Shown one piece after another: positions 22,801 through 34,212 of a stretch of 64,000 bases of DNA. The notes beneath the pieces were generated by a model. The model was not told the DNA's origin, made no database searches, and saw only the letters and a list, made by a program, of their open reading frames with translations. A program made the position numbers and the translations under genes. The DNA lies in assembly GCF_964204865.1 (NCBI RefSeq), contig NC_135251.1:22382001-22446000 (forward strand), read 5' to 3'. Position 1 is the stretch's first letter; the number at the start of each line of letters is the position of its first letter. The stretch is from Styela clava (Eukaryota > Chordata > Ascidiacea > Stolidobranchia > Styelidae).

Positions 22801-24123
22801 CCTTGCCCAGCCCAGACGTCGCGGAGCCTGCCGAATAGGCTGCGGTGTTGTAGTTACCATGGTGTGGATGGTAGTGTAAGAGCTTGTGGACTGCGACAAT
22901 CACTGATTCTATGCCCCACCTGAAACAAGAGGTACGAGAAGTCGGAGATACGCGGGATCTCGACGTTTCCGCAACTAAGGCCTCCAGTTGTGCCAGGTGA
23001 TTTAAAATCTCCTGGATTATATCAGCTCCAAATGTCACCTCGGCCTTATCGCTAGAAATCTTTGCAACAGTAGCCCTTGGTTTGATCACCTCTTTTGCGG
23101 GTTCCTATGACTTCTCATAATATTGATATCTGGTAGCCAACGACATTGCATCTTCCAATGTGGCGGGTTGCAAAAGACCAATGTGCAAACGAACTTTGTC
23201 GTCTAATCCTCGCAAAAAATGCGATTTTGCCAAGTCATCTCGGTCAGCGGGTCTCAAGTATGGATAAGCTTGCCTAGCAAGCTGTCTCAATGCAACGCCA
23301 AATTCATTATAGTTTTCTCTTGCCAACTTCACGCGCTGACTAAAAGCGGCTCGAAGCGCTTCAATACCACCTTCCACTTCAAAATACCCCTCAAAATGGC
23401 GTACGATCGACTCAAAACATTCACGCTCATCCATAGACAATTCTAATAAATGACTCAGGGCATTGCCTACCATGCAGAGGCCCAATTCGCTACCCATCGT
23501 GTCCATATCTCAACCGTTAGACTTGGCTAAAGCTTTAAAATGGTAAAGAAATGAGCCCCAAGGCTCCGATCCATCAAACTTCTCCGGCTGTCTTTCTGGC
23601 CTGAACATAATCTCACATCCACTAGTACAACCCTTTGTCATAGGGGTAGAAAACCAACCGGACACCTGGGCATGATAGGTGGAGACTCCATTTCCGGCAT
23701 CGGTCTACTCCCGCAGTTGTTGTCAGGTGGTGTAACTTTTGACTCAGTGTGCTCTGCCTTGTCACTCTGGTCCTCCCTCATCACATAACTCTGTGGTGCC
23801 ATTTCGCCTGCCCCTTCAGCTATTCCTCTGGATTCGTTCAAACCGACTTCGGCACTTTTGCTTTTCACTAATGTCTCAATCACGTTCTCCTGAAAACCAT
23901 GCAGTGTCACTTGCAGCTCCTCTCGCCAATCTCTCGCATCTTTGTTAAGTACCATCGCACTGTCATAACACTGTTTTACATCATTCCCAAGTTCATCTAC
24001 TGCTCCTTCGATCCCTTCTACTCGCGCTTCCATTGTTGTCCATTTAGCCTCCAGTACCTTCATTCGAGCAACGAAGTCATCCTCTCCCTTCATTTGAGCG
24101 TTCTTTCTATTTCTGCATGACAA
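22757..24123 (-). pseudogene. Ty3/gypsy gag remnant
   Basis: The first frame, 23638-24123, starts with Met and is coiled-coil-like and charged. The second, 23105-23506, resembles retrotransposon gag capsid sequence (FLRGLDDKVR, LATRYQYYE). A frame change and stops separate them. A frame-shifted CCHC zinc-knuckle remnant (VGHRISDC) lies near 22,900-22,930. About 130 bases later RT sequence already begins, so the protease and the RT leader are deleted. Gag proteins package the element's RNA; this copy cannot encode an intact one. Confidence 0.8.
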
Positions 24124-24141
24124 ATTATGTTTAGAAGGTAT

Positions 24142-24159
24142 CCTGGCGTGCTCTCGCCA
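24142..24159 (-). other. Candidate primer-binding site
   Basis: On the minus strand, five bases inside the 5' LTR, TGGCGAGAGCACGCCAGG begins with the TGG expected opposite a tRNA CCA end. The tRNA was not identified. Confidence 0.4.
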
Positions 24160-24164
24160 AATTT

Positions 24165-24711
24165 TGTAGCGTACCGGCAGTCTATGTAATAATTATCCAA
24201 GTTCAGAATATCCTCCAATATGATCTGACGTCCAGTTTCCTCACAATATTCACTTTAATTTATACTATTTTGTTCTATTTATTAATTACGATCTTAATAC
24301 AACCAAATAGTCCATAGAAAATCAACAAGCAGAAAGAGTACAACGAAAATCCCAAAGATACACAACACTTTAACAGCACTGACAATAACCAATTCCGCAG
24401 TACACCCTATAGCAAAACACCAAAACAACTGCAATTGCACTACACTCAAACAATAAAATCAAAAATAAACACCCTGGGTACCCTTTTCAAGAACTAACAT
24501 CAATTTAACAGACACAAGAAAAACCTAAAACATTAAGAATCCAACTAAAACAACCACAACTGCACTGCTGCAAACCACAGCATAGGCTGACAGGACACCA
24601 AAAACAGATCGACAGTGTCACAGCGCCCTCAGGGTCTTCAGTGTTAAAAATACAAAATATAGCAATATTATCACATGACATCATTTAAAAGATAAAACAA
24701 GGGTCGTCACA
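24165..24711 (-). repeat. 5' LTR (relative to element sense)
   Basis: The partner of 19311-19864, with the same TGTAGCGTACCGG start and GTCGTCACA end on the plus strand. It is a few bases shorter, mostly through a small deletion in the CAGTACCGGTACAC region of the other copy. Confidence 0.93.
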
Positions 24712-24715
24712 TCTG

Positions 24716-25656
24716 CAATGGTACGTCACTAGTATCGAAACGAAGACTGGCACGAACGTTACATTACATACCTGAGTTCCCAACACAACATTGATTGTTA
24801 TCAGTAGTAACTACGGTAGTTTACCTATACTTTCTAACTTTGTGATCCTACTTACTTGTAATGTTAAACAATATCATGGACGCCATCTTGTGCCATATTT
24901 GGAAAACGCGAAACAAGGGAGTCTTATGGTAGATTTTCGTCGTGTTGCTGTACCGAATTGAATAAGTCAGCTATAATAAGGGCTAGTATGAAGCCGAAGG
25001 GTGTATTTTGAACCTTGGGCTATATGCTACTTAAATACATAACGCAATTAAGAATATAAATTTATTTAATGCATTAAATTTGGCCACAAACACAAGTTAG
25101 AACTATTTTTGGTCATTTTTTCGAAGACTTTATAATGATACGCCGATTTGATGCTGTATAATGCCGCCGTAACAATCCTACAATGTCATTTGGTCTTCTA
25201 GCACAGCTCGGAGCTGAGCAGTCGGGCATTATGGAGCTTGACAGACGAAAAATGTTAACTCGAAAATAGAAATGGCCATTGGGGCAGGGTTGCCAGATCC
25301 CAGTGATCAAAAAAAGCCAAATCAAGACCAAAAAAAGCCAACAATTTTACTAAGTACAAAAGCCCCATTATTTGTCTGATTTGATGCCCTTCACACAATA
25401 ATTGGTTTGCAATATGTTGATCAGTTCATTCAGTGAGCCACACAAATGTCTTTTCCCATTGAAAGTTGTATTTTCGGTTGCTATCACAGTATCATGGCGA
25501 TTTCCACTTCAGCGGGATGAAGGGTTTAAAATTAAAATGATTAATTGAATACCAGAATTTACATTTGACATACAGTTAAGCTAGCATCTATATGAAAAAG
25601 TTTTCTATACTTTCAAATTTTGTGGTCCTACTTCAGTAAAACCTAAACCCATTGAC
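24716..25656. other. Intergenic, no gene recognised
   Basis: No supported exon. A segment from about 25286 (GCAGGGTTGCCAGATC followed by two AAAAAAAGCCAA runs) looks repeat-derived, but its other end was not found. Confidence 0.4.
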
Positions 25657-26350
25657 CTTCTCCCGAGCATGGACTTCTTGTTTATTTCGTAACATTGGCC
25701 AATCAGCAAGATGCAAAAGTGAAGTAACAATGCTCCCTTTTCGCATCCGCTCAGACACTTTTCTCACTCAGACAGATTTTCAAGCGTGGTCGTAAACATT
25801 ACCTCGTTTTCGCGTTTTTGAACTCCATTCGTTAGTTTTCAGTTGTGTTTTGAAAACCTGGATATAAATCAGATAATTCAATGATCACTCTGTCTTCCTA
25901 GGAGCTTTAATTAAATTGCAGTAATAAAAAAGTAGTGTAGAAATATCTGTGATAGATAGGCTATAATTATTTACCGGTACTTTTAAAAAACATATTGTTG
26001 TATGCGATGATTCATAATGATGGTTTGAAACACATAGCCTACCTCAGCTTACAGGCGCCAACTCTCAAAAGCACTCTTAAAATAGCCCCGAGAATTTTGC
26101 AACGGTAAAGTATAGAAAGAATTTTGCGGGGGTCAAAGGTCGGGGAAAGGTCCATACACGTGCAGCATCACAAGAATGTGTGTTTCCCCGAATTTCAACT
26201 TTCTCACTCCGTAACAATGACCAATCAGCAATAAATATCAGACAATTTTTCATGACGACAGATTTTCATGCATGGCTGTGAAAACTGGCTCGTTTTTCGT
26301 GGATTCTGCGCTATTTGCAAGTTTCTAGCTATGTTTCCAAAATTTACGTT
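25657..26350. repeat. Dispersed copy of the CPZ-intron-4 repeat, plus an adjoining partial copy
   Basis: 25657-26160 aligns with 11505-11985 in the same orientation. Shared landmarks include TTTTCGCATCCGCTCAGACA, CAATGATCACTCTGTCT, ACAGGCGCCAAC and GGTCAAAGGTCGGGGAAA. From about 26188 a more diverged third copy starts (TTTCCCCGAATTTCAACTTT, ACCAATCAGCAA, CAGATTTTCATGCATGG) and stops near 26350. No coding sequence; probably a non-autonomous DNA transposon family. Confidence 0.75.
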
Positions 26351-26869
26351 AAATAACTGGATGGAAATTAAATAACTCAATGGGCAACGGCAACAAATTC
26401 TGTCGCCATTTTGTTTGGTTTAGTTCAGTGGTTTCCAACCGGTGGGCTATTTCCTACTTGTGGGGAATTGAGGGGTGTTTAGTGGGGAACAAACTAACTC
26501 GTGAAAGATTGCACACAGTAAACATAATAAATGAATATTACTTCAGAATACCCCACAAGTGGGCTTACTCAAGATTCTGGCTTCTCGTACGTAAGCATGT
26601 TGTTGCGCAGATAATAACTAGCACACCATTCTAATTTCATTATCATGCGTAATCAGACAAAGACAAAAGCACAGTAATTTAGGTTATAGATAGTACAATA
26701 CAATAGAACTTCAATGCACAAATAGTAGGGAGTACCCAGATAGCACAACTACGTCGGAACAACCATGGCCGAACGTTGTTCGAACCACCGGCCCAATAAT
26801 GGCGAACAACCATGTTCCAGCGAAGATTTGGCCGCTGGGCCAACGTCGGTCCTTTCGCTGTATTGCAAC

Positions 26870-27095
26870 CGTGGCGAACGGTCGGGCCAACGTAGGCGAT
26901 ACGTTGTAACACAATCGTGAAATATGGCCGGTCCAACGTGGGCGATACGTTGTAACACAATCGTGACATATGGCCGGTCCAACGTGGGCGATACGTTGTA
27001 ACACAATTGTGACATATGGCCGGGCCTACGTAGGTGACACGTTGTAATACAATCGTGGCACATGGTCGGGCCAAGTTAGGCGATGTGTTGTACAG
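26870..27095. repeat. 46-bp tandem array
   Basis: About five units of 46 bp, each containing GCGATACGTTGTAACACAAT and CGTGACATATGGCCGG or a close variant. Unit starts at 26929 and 26975 are exactly 46 apart. Outer units are more diverged. The overlapping open frames in this stretch, which repeat similar peptides in three frames, are products of the repeat and not genes. Confidence 0.85.
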
Positions 27096-27738
27096 ACAGG
27101 GTATGGATCTATACTACATAGAAATTTCCCACTAATCTAACATTATTTATATAATAAAAAACAAAAGATAACAAAATGTCTTTATTTTACAAATATGTAT
27201 ACATGTAATAAAATTAATCGGAGTTCGTTGCCAGATCATCCAGTGCTGAAAAATATAAAAATTCTGTGTTAAATTGCAGTATTAGCAAATTACAGTTGTA
27301 TTAATGTTGTATTTTAATGAAATTTATCTGCAGTCTGTGATTTTACAAAAATTGGGGTCGCGGAAAAAAAAGTTTGGGAACCACCGCCGTAAAGTGTATT
27401 TAATCAGCCTATAAAAGTATTCAACTTACGAGCCATTTTTTCATCCTTGAATGTATTCTGGATCAAAATGTAATCAGACAATGAATTTCATCAATTCCTG
27501 TATGTCCGAGTCCACACTATAATCAGTGGAAAGTTGCAGATGCCGTAGCTTGTAGCATAAGAGTTTCTACCACCTGTCCCAACAATTTTTCCATGGACTG
27601 GATTGGAGCATGGCTTGATCTCTGAAAATCAAGTTAGTGTTACACAATATATAGTACATGATTGTCTTTCAGATGATAAACGTGAACGAATGGCCTATAC
27701 TAATTACCAGAATATAAATTTTTCATTAATATTAATTA

Positions 27739-28223
27739 CCGTATTTTCCGGCGAATAAGTCTACCCGGCGAATAAGACGAGGCCTGTTTTTAAGCCTGAA
27801 AAAATGGGTTTTTGCATATAACCGGCCGATAAGTCGGGGTAGTAAAATCGCATCAACGTCGGGAATCTCAAATTACCATGCAATGCCTTTCGAGCGGTCG
27901 CCGCGTTTGCGCATTGGTTAAAATAGCCTATGACTTTTTTTTGTAGCATAATATTCAGTCCATATATGATAATGCAAATATGATAATCACAGCATTGAAA
28001 TTTCAGATTCACAGCACAAGAATGTCGATTTATTTAAACTAACCTGATGAGGACGTGGGGCATGCTATCGCCGAAGGTATTTTATTGTCCGGATTCAATA
28101 ATAAGGCGACAAAAAAATGAAAATGATCATACTCGCCTAATAAGACGACCCCCCCCCCCCCAAAAAAAAAATCAGGCCAAAAATTTGGGTCTAGAAAAGC
28201 GACTTATTCGCCGGAAAATACGG
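27739..28223. mobile_element. MITE with CCGTATTTTCC inverted ends and TA duplication
   Basis: Perfect terminal inverted repeats of about 23 bp start CCGTATTTTCCGGCGAATAA. TA flanks both sides (27737-27738 and 28224-28225). The motif GCGAATAAGACGA recurs just inside the left end and in variant form inside the right. The interior has poly-C and poly-A runs near 28149-28170 and no coding sequence. The TA target site suggests mobilisation by a Tc1/mariner-like or similar transposase. Confidence 0.8.
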
Positions 28224-29140
28224 TATTAACCACATGATGTTGTACTAGGTAATTATTCAACCGATATATCTAGCTATTGTGCAATATTTTATGGCACAGA
28301 TATGCAAGGAGCTACTATCAAACTATAAAACAGAAACACCTGTTTTGGGCATTGTCCGCATTGAAACATTGAGATGCTTGAAATGACACAGTATATGATT
28401 GCGTGAAAGAGGGAATTGAAGCAGTTGAATTTTCCAGTCCATTGTCATAGGGCCTACTATGAAAATGGTATATATCATTAAACTTACAATGGTAATATTG
28501 ACACTTGACAGAATATCTAATCGGTAATAATTATTTAGAATAACCGGAAAAAAATGGTTATTACACAAAATATGTCCAAATATTTGTAAAGGATGTGTCG
28601 TACAATACTTCATGTTTTTAGAGTCGCTGGGCATTGCACAGTTGCATGCACATTTGGCAGTCATTGTACAGAGATGGGCTTCCCCTCAATCGCCCGAATC
28701 TTTTTTGCTAGCGGTCTACTTTCCAATTCACTTTAAAATATAATAACACTTAATTAAGGTTGGTTGGGTAAGCTTACATAGCATACATACTGAAAATAAA
28801 TCATATTAATATGATTACCCAATATAATTCTATTGAATTTTAAAACAAAATAGATATTATTCAAAAATCAGTAATTTTTTCTCAACAAAGCTGAAAATAT
28901 GAACTAGAGCAGGGTTGGGCAAAGTTCTCGGACCATGTGCAAAAATTTTGCGCACCTAGACTGGCGGGCCATGTCGCATTTCGCATGTGTGGCGTAAAAA
29001 GTTATACTTCAGAAACAAAATTTTATTCAAAGTGTTACAAAAACAAAAAGGGAAAACAATAATCCTTGAGCTATTTTTTACCCAAAAACATCAAATTTTA
29101 GTTTCAGTTTGATTGTGGCAATTGTTAAAACATATTTTAG

Positions 29141-29300
29141 ATTTCAGCCAATTGAGATCTGTATTTAGATTTGTTGAAATTCATCAGACAGAAGGTTCAC
29201 AAATGTACAACTATTCAGATTACTGGATTACAGGATTAAGTCATTCAATGGCAATGGGTTGGATTTGGGCTGCGGAAATGTTTGCACTTAGACAAATAAA
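29141..29300 (+). other. Isolated C-type-lectin-like exon or exon relic
   Basis: A 160-base open segment is bounded by a good acceptor (CATATTTTAG) and donor (AAAGTAAAT). It begins in phase 1 and encodes 53 residues without a stop, including SQLRSVFRFVEIH, then DYWITGLSH and GWIWAAEM. The spacing of a Leu/Val strand, a Glu, W-I-x-G-L and W-x-W resembles the start of a C-type lectin domain, with one residue inserted in the usual WIGL. No partner exons or further cysteines were found nearby, and it lies inside a TIR-bounded transposon. It may be a captured host exon or a relic; function unknown. Confidence 0.35.
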
Positions 29301-29319
29301 GTAAATATAAAATATCATA

Positions 29320-29690
29320 TCCAGGGATGAAGGACCAATACCCGGTACTCGATTACGAATACTGGTAAATAAGAGATGGCAACCTCAGAAAGTTTAACAA
29401 AAAAATGCCAAAAGACCAAGTACGGTAACTTACGGTACCGGTACCTCATCTCGTTCTGTCGTTACCGGTACCTACGGTGTCCAGGGATGAATATGTAACT
29501 TTTACCGGTATGTACCATAGGTACCGGTACTCGATAACGAATACTGGTAAATGAGAGATGGCAACCTAAGAAAGTTTAACAAAAATATGCCAAAAGACCA
29601 AGTACGGTACCGGACCTCATCTCGTTCTGTCGTTACCGGTACCTACGGTGTCCAGGGATAAATATGTAACTTTTACCGGTATGGTACGGT
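29320..29690. repeat. Tandem duplication rich in GGTACC
   Basis: Two consecutive copies of about 160-170 bp, each containing AGAGATGGCAACCT, AGAAAGTTTAACAAAAA and CTCATCTCGTTCTGTCGTTA, followed by the start of a third (TCCAGGGATAAATATGTAAC). The motif ACCGGTAC recurs many times. No coding potential. Confidence 0.85.
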
Positions 29691-30059
29691 ACCCTATCAC
29701 CCTTATGAACCGTGACCTGACAACGCACTTAGGGTACCGGTACCATGAGATTAACTTACACGGTTACAACTAGGCTATCTCTACTTTCGCCATTCCACTA
29801 TGAAAGCATTAAAAGTTCAATGTCACTGTCCCATAGCCTACACGGCAAAAACCTCGTAACAGGCTATCGATTACGAGTACCGCCAAAATGAATGGCGACC
29901 TCATGTGCTATATTCGAATCGCGCGCCCATTTCTTCGCATAATGGCGTGTTTCGTTGAAGGCCAATCATGGCCTTACCATGATAAATGGTTGTAAAACCG
30001 CGTACAACGGTTGCCGGCGGATTATAACGTTGGCCCAACGTAGTTGTGCTATCTGGGTA

Positions 30060-31008
30060 GGGACAATGGTTTTTGTTTGAGTAGCATGCTGTTCAATTTA
30101 TTTCCATTGTTGCTACCTATCACCAAATCACACTTTTTCTTCTGCTCATCCCAGGATACCATATAATTTTATTATTTTAATTTACATTGGAAAATCCATG
30201 ACATGGTAAAATGGCTTCTCTTTATAACTTATCATTCCCTATCCCACTGTACCTTTATACCTTTCTAATCTTCTGGCTGAAATGCAACCATAATAGGTTT
30301 TGTGGAAATGCTTTTTATTAATTTGTTTTTAATTTTTTTGAAACTTCATCGTTTTTGGCTGAATCCAGAATTTCAAAAAAAAAAACTTACAATAGTGAGT
30401 AATTTGATACATAACTTTATCATATTTCACCAAAACCTGTAGGGTCACATTTTGGCCAGAACAGCCATAGACCACCTCTAACACTATCGCCCTTGAGTGG
30501 TGCATACCATATATGTACACACCCTTTAAACTTGACCATTCCCGCGTTTTATAGTATGTGGTATCATCACTCAATGGTGTTGTACACTCATCGAAATTCT
30601 TAATTTTTTTTTTATTACTATATTCATATGCAGTGTGTTTCATGTTGTGTTGTGTCTCTATTTATGGATGTTGTTTGGTCTAAAAACTCCTTTGTACAAA
30701 CAGTTTTGTACACTCCACCCCGGTATGTTAGTCGTTGCTCCACCCTTATCCCTGTTACCACACCCACCCACCCTCCTTGCACAACTGCCTGTATAAAGGA
30801 CCATATTGTACATATTTGATTTACCCTATTATAATTTATATATATCAAAAGGGGTGAATGCCGCACATTTGTGTTTTAGGCCAATATGGTATTGTGCATA
30901 CATCCCGTCTTCAGTATTTATAATTACTTACTCTTTTATATTGCTTTTACGAGACGAATAAACATACATACATACATATATTTACAGAGCGCAGAGGAAG
31001 GCCTATAT
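30060..31008. other. Transposon interior; possible non-LTR retroelement 3' tail
   Basis: No gene recognised. On the plus strand about 30945-30980 reads GACGAATAAACATACATACA, an AATAAA followed by a CATA-repeat tail as seen at the 3' end of some LINEs and SINEs. The upstream CA-rich, stop-containing sequence did not resemble a reverse transcriptase. Confidence 0.3.
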
Positions 31009-31128
31009 AGAGGACTTGCACGGGTCACGTGACCTTGTTTACTGGACGGCAATAAAACAAAAACGTCCATTTGGCTCCTGTCAGTTGCAAGTCGGATTAT
31101 ACGTTTCCGTTTTGTTTGGCTGTTGAAA

Positions 31129-32120
31129 ATGGTTATTTCGTATTGTTCCGCTGGCTGTACGTATAGTATAGACAACGAAATGGATCTTCAGTTATATTCC
31201 ACTGTTTTCAAAAGATCCGGAACGTCGCGCAATGTGGATATCATCTATTGGTAGGACTGCTTGGTGTCAAGTCCAGAAGCCATCTCACTTGTGTTTCACT
31301 GTTTGCGGACAGCACTTCGTTGATGGTGAGTCATAATGTGCCGTTATCAATTTTTTTAAATATTCATAAGCTTCCTCATTTCAATGGAAAGCAGATGACA
31401 AACTACTGTTATTGGTAGGCCTAGGCGGAGGCCTACGTGCAGACTTGACTCGTGTAAGGTATTAATCAATAATTGCCATAAGGTATTTTTCCCTAGTTAG
31501 CAGGTAATCTATTAGTAAGTGTGAAAAGTTGAATAGCTAACTAAAGTTTAACGCCAGTGATAATGCAAAAAAAAACAGAATTCAATTGAATTCTCCAACT
31601 AAAAATACGCTCGCCACCGCATCTCTGATCCCCCTGGGAGTTTCACAGGTTCCAATCCCATGCGGGGATAGTTATGTGCGAGGGGATTGCAGCTCTCTTC
31701 CCACTGAGGGTGGTTCACACGACCGCTGGTCGATTACGACATCCCCCCCCCCATCAAGTCCATGCTTCTAAAACAAATAACTGGCTAACTAATCCCGACA
31801 TAGAATGGTAATCGTACGATGTTGCACCTTGCAATCTGTCCCCAACCACAGATAAATTCTATCCTAAAACTACCCACATTCGTAGGCGTAGTTGCGTTTT
31901 AAATTGAAAGAAATCTTCATTAATGGTCAGAAGGTGTTGTCTGATTGTTTTGTTAGTTAGCAGGTAATTTATTACTGATCTGATACACAAACTTGGCACT
32001 GTCAAATGATGATTAGTGTTTAATTTATTTTCAGGAAAAAGGGAAGATAACCCATTATCAGCTGCTTATATGTCCCATCGATATTTGAATTTTCGCCATC
32101 CCCAGAGAGGAAGAGAATAG
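31129..32120 (+). pseudogene. THAP-domain gene remnant, left arm
   Basis: Exon 1 (31129-31325) begins MVISYCSAGCTYS, the first Cys pair of a THAP zinc finger. A one- or two-base frameshift near 31205 separates this from the rest of the finger, which reads SKDPERRAMWISSIGR, then KPSHLC and GQHFVDG, ending at a GT donor (31326). Exon 2 (32035-32120) joins in phase and encodes about 28 residues with NPLSAAYMSHRY before a TAG. THAP fingers bind DNA and head the transposases of P, Kolobok and ISL2EU-type elements. The frameshift and early stop make this copy inactive. Confidence 0.65.
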
Positions 32121-33038
32121 CTAGAAAAAGGGGGATTTTTAAGAAAGGCAAAAGGCAGGACCATTTCAACAAATTCTGTTAACTTGTATGCGTTGCAATA
32201 TTAATTTGCAGTTGTTAGAATAAACATTTAATGTGTCTTTCGACTAGACCTACCACACGTTAAAAAAAGCCGCCTACACCCCTTTTCACTAGAACCATAA
32301 TACTGTAAAATATTTGATAGAAATTACCCCCGAGGCATCATATCTTCCATTTGAAAGGGCTGTGGAGGCAGATACATTTTTTACTCTAAATTATGAAATG
32401 TTACTTCCAGGTTATCTTATCCTTGCTTATAGATATCTTGAGGTTAGTGACTCCAACTGACCCATGCATGCCACACTGAAAATTCTCTTGTGTACCCATA
32501 AAATAAGGCTGTTGGAGCCTTCAGACCTTGAAAACAGTCGAATCTGAGCACGATGGATTCATGTGAAACACGTAATATGCATTTAGAGGCAAAAATATCC
32601 CATCCAGAGCAGCACCGATCCACAACCTCCTGCCTATTGAATCAAAACATTAGACAAATTGGTGTACTGTGCGCATTCACAAATCTTTGCGAATCAAGTG
32701 TGCCTTTTGACTAAAGAAAATTTAGCATTGAAATGGTCAAATCTCAATACCAACCTAGTATCTGCAGATAAAAACCAATTGTTTTTTAAAAATACATTTC
32801 TGATGTGCTTCATTTTTCAAATATAATTTATAATTACTGTAAAGTGTGTGATACATTTGGTACCATGAATACCATTTGCAAATTAGCTTGGGTTTCCCCC
32901 CCCCCCCAACTCGAATGAAAGTTTAGACTCTTAAGTCATATCTCATAACATTCTTTAAACAAAAGGTTGCGGCTAGCCGGCTACCCATCAGAATTTCCTT
33001 TCAGATCACAAAGTCGCAATATTACGCCTCGCTAAGTT

Positions 33039-33345
33039 TCATTGGCAACTGTATCTGGTTGTAGTATCGGTGTCCAACGTTAGACTGAAACCTTCACTAC
33101 CAGACCCACCGAAACAATTTTTTTTTCTTGATAGGGTCGTCTTGAAGTTGCTTTCGTTAAAGCACAATGGACACTTTATCTCCACCAATCCACAGTAATC
33201 ACAAGTTACTTTGTCATTACGATAAGCATCAATAAATGGATACTTAGGATGTATTATCAAGTCACGCAAGCTGAGGTCTTGTGCCACTGTGGTCTTGTTG
33301 CAACTTATACTTTGCCATCCATCTATTCCATGGTCGCAACCATAT
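33039..33345 (-). pseudogene. YqaJ-like exonuclease fragment
   Basis: An open segment on the minus strand starts at an acceptor (TTATCTTACAG) and runs about 100 codons to a stop. It contains IIHPKYPFIDA, then CDYCGLVEIKCP. This is the pattern of the YqaJ/lambda-exonuclease-like domain, where the E-x-K of LEIKCP is catalytic and the preceding block normally reads close to HPKYPxLxASPDG. The second half (GFSLTLDTDTTTRYSCQ) fits the position of the following strand and Q motif. The usual ASPDG aspartate block is altered to AYRNDK. It is one exon only, so the gene is partial and probably dead. Confidence 0.55.
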
Positions 33346-33536
33346 CTGTAAGATAATGGATACAGATAGAGTTTTCATAAAATCTAACGATCAAGGAGTG
33401 TGAAATTTATATTCATATCCCACCACAGCCACTAGTCGTAAATGAATTTGATTCCGGGTAGCATATCTTTTTACCAATGACAATAAAAAGACATTTTGGA
33501 TCAGTTGTACAAGCACCATTAGAACAGGATTTATCT

Positions 33537-33559
33537 GGGGGGGGGGGGGGGGGGGGGGG
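33537..33559. repeat. Poly-G run
   Basis: An uninterrupted run of 23 G residues, G-quadruplex-capable and likely variable in length. Its counterpart in the left arm is a poly-C run near 31743-31752. Confidence 0.95.
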
Positions 33560-34008
33560 AGTTATTTGTTTTCAGAAGCATGGACTTGGATGGTGGGGAA
33601 TGGTCATAACCGATCAGCGGTCATGTGAAACACCCTCGGTGGGAGTAGAGATTGAAACCTGTGAAACTACCAGGGTGATCAGAGATGCGGTAGCGAGCGT
33701 ATTCCTAGATGGCGAATTCAATTGAATTCTGGTTATTTTTTGCATGACCACTGGTGTTAAACTTTAGTTATCTATTCAACCTTTCACACTTAGTGATAGA
33801 TTACCTGCTAATCAGGGAAACAATACCTTATAGCAATTGATTATTGATTACTTACTGTCTTACACAAGTCAAGTCTGCAACTGCAAGTAGGCCCACGCCA
33901 AGGCCTACTAATAACAGTAGTTTGTCATCTGCTTTCCATTGAAATGAGGGAGCTTGTGAATATTTGAAAAAATTGATAACGGCACACTATCACCACATTA
34001 TCACTCAC

Positions 34009-34212
34009 CATCAACGAAGTGCTGTCCGCAAACAGTGAAACACAAGTAAGATGGCTTCTGGACTTGACACCAAGCAGTTCTGCCAATAGGCAATAGATGA
34101 TATCCACATTGTGCGACGTTCCGGATCTTTTGAAATCAGTGGAATATAACTGAAGATCCATTTCGTTGTCTATACTATACGTACAGCCAACGGAACAATA
34201 CGAAATAACCAT
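34009..34212 (-). pseudogene. THAP exon remnant, right arm
   Basis: The inverted counterpart of the left THAP exon. It begins MVISYCSVGCTYS at 34212 and ends GQHFVDG-like at a GT donor after 34009. Like the left copy it carries the frameshift after the first Cys pair, and it has an additional 7-base insertion (CCTATTG) in the IGR region, so it cannot encode a finger. Confidence 0.65.

Larger units (their letters stand above)
19311..24711 (-). mobile_element. Ty3/gypsy LTR retrotransposon, degenerate
   Basis: Two direct LTRs (19311-19864 and 24165-24711) bracket gag-pol on the minus strand. The ends are TG...CA and the element is flanked by the 4-bp duplication TCTG (19307-19310 and 24712-24715). 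Domain order RT, RNase H, integrase is that of Ty3/gypsy (Metaviridae). Coding capacity is broken by frameshifts and stops in gag, by a frame change at the start of RT and another within integrase, and the protease is absent. No envelope-like frame is present. It sits 232 bases downstream of the CPZ-like stop codon, in the opposite orientation. Confidence 0.93.
26734..30059. mobile_element. DNA transposon with 20+ bp terminal inverted repeats
   Basis: The left end ACCCAGATAGCACAACTACG (from about 26735) is matched perfectly in reverse complement at the right end (about 30037-30058). Subterminal sequence on both sides is rich in CCAACGT/ACGTTGG motifs. The left subterminal part contains a 46-bp tandem array. 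Flanking TAGGGAG and TAGGGAC may be a decayed target duplication, but this is uncertain. No transposase was recognised, so the superfamily is unassigned. It contains a TA-flanked MITE and a lectin-like exon. Confidence 0.65.

Noticed and set aside
26679..27074. Three overlapping minus-strand frames of about 100-130 codons with similar repeating peptides
   Set aside because: They are the translation of the 46-bp tandem array, which is nearly open in several frames; no independent coding signal.
28906..29000. hAT-like end starting CAGGGTTGGGCAAAG
   Set aside because: Only one terminus could be seen and no target duplication, so it is not listed as an element.
31640..31670. tRNA-like B box (CAGGTTCCAATCCC) in the left arm of the THAP element
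   Set aside because: The purine required after GGTTC is missing, no A box or clover-leaf was found, and the right-arm copy is more diverged.
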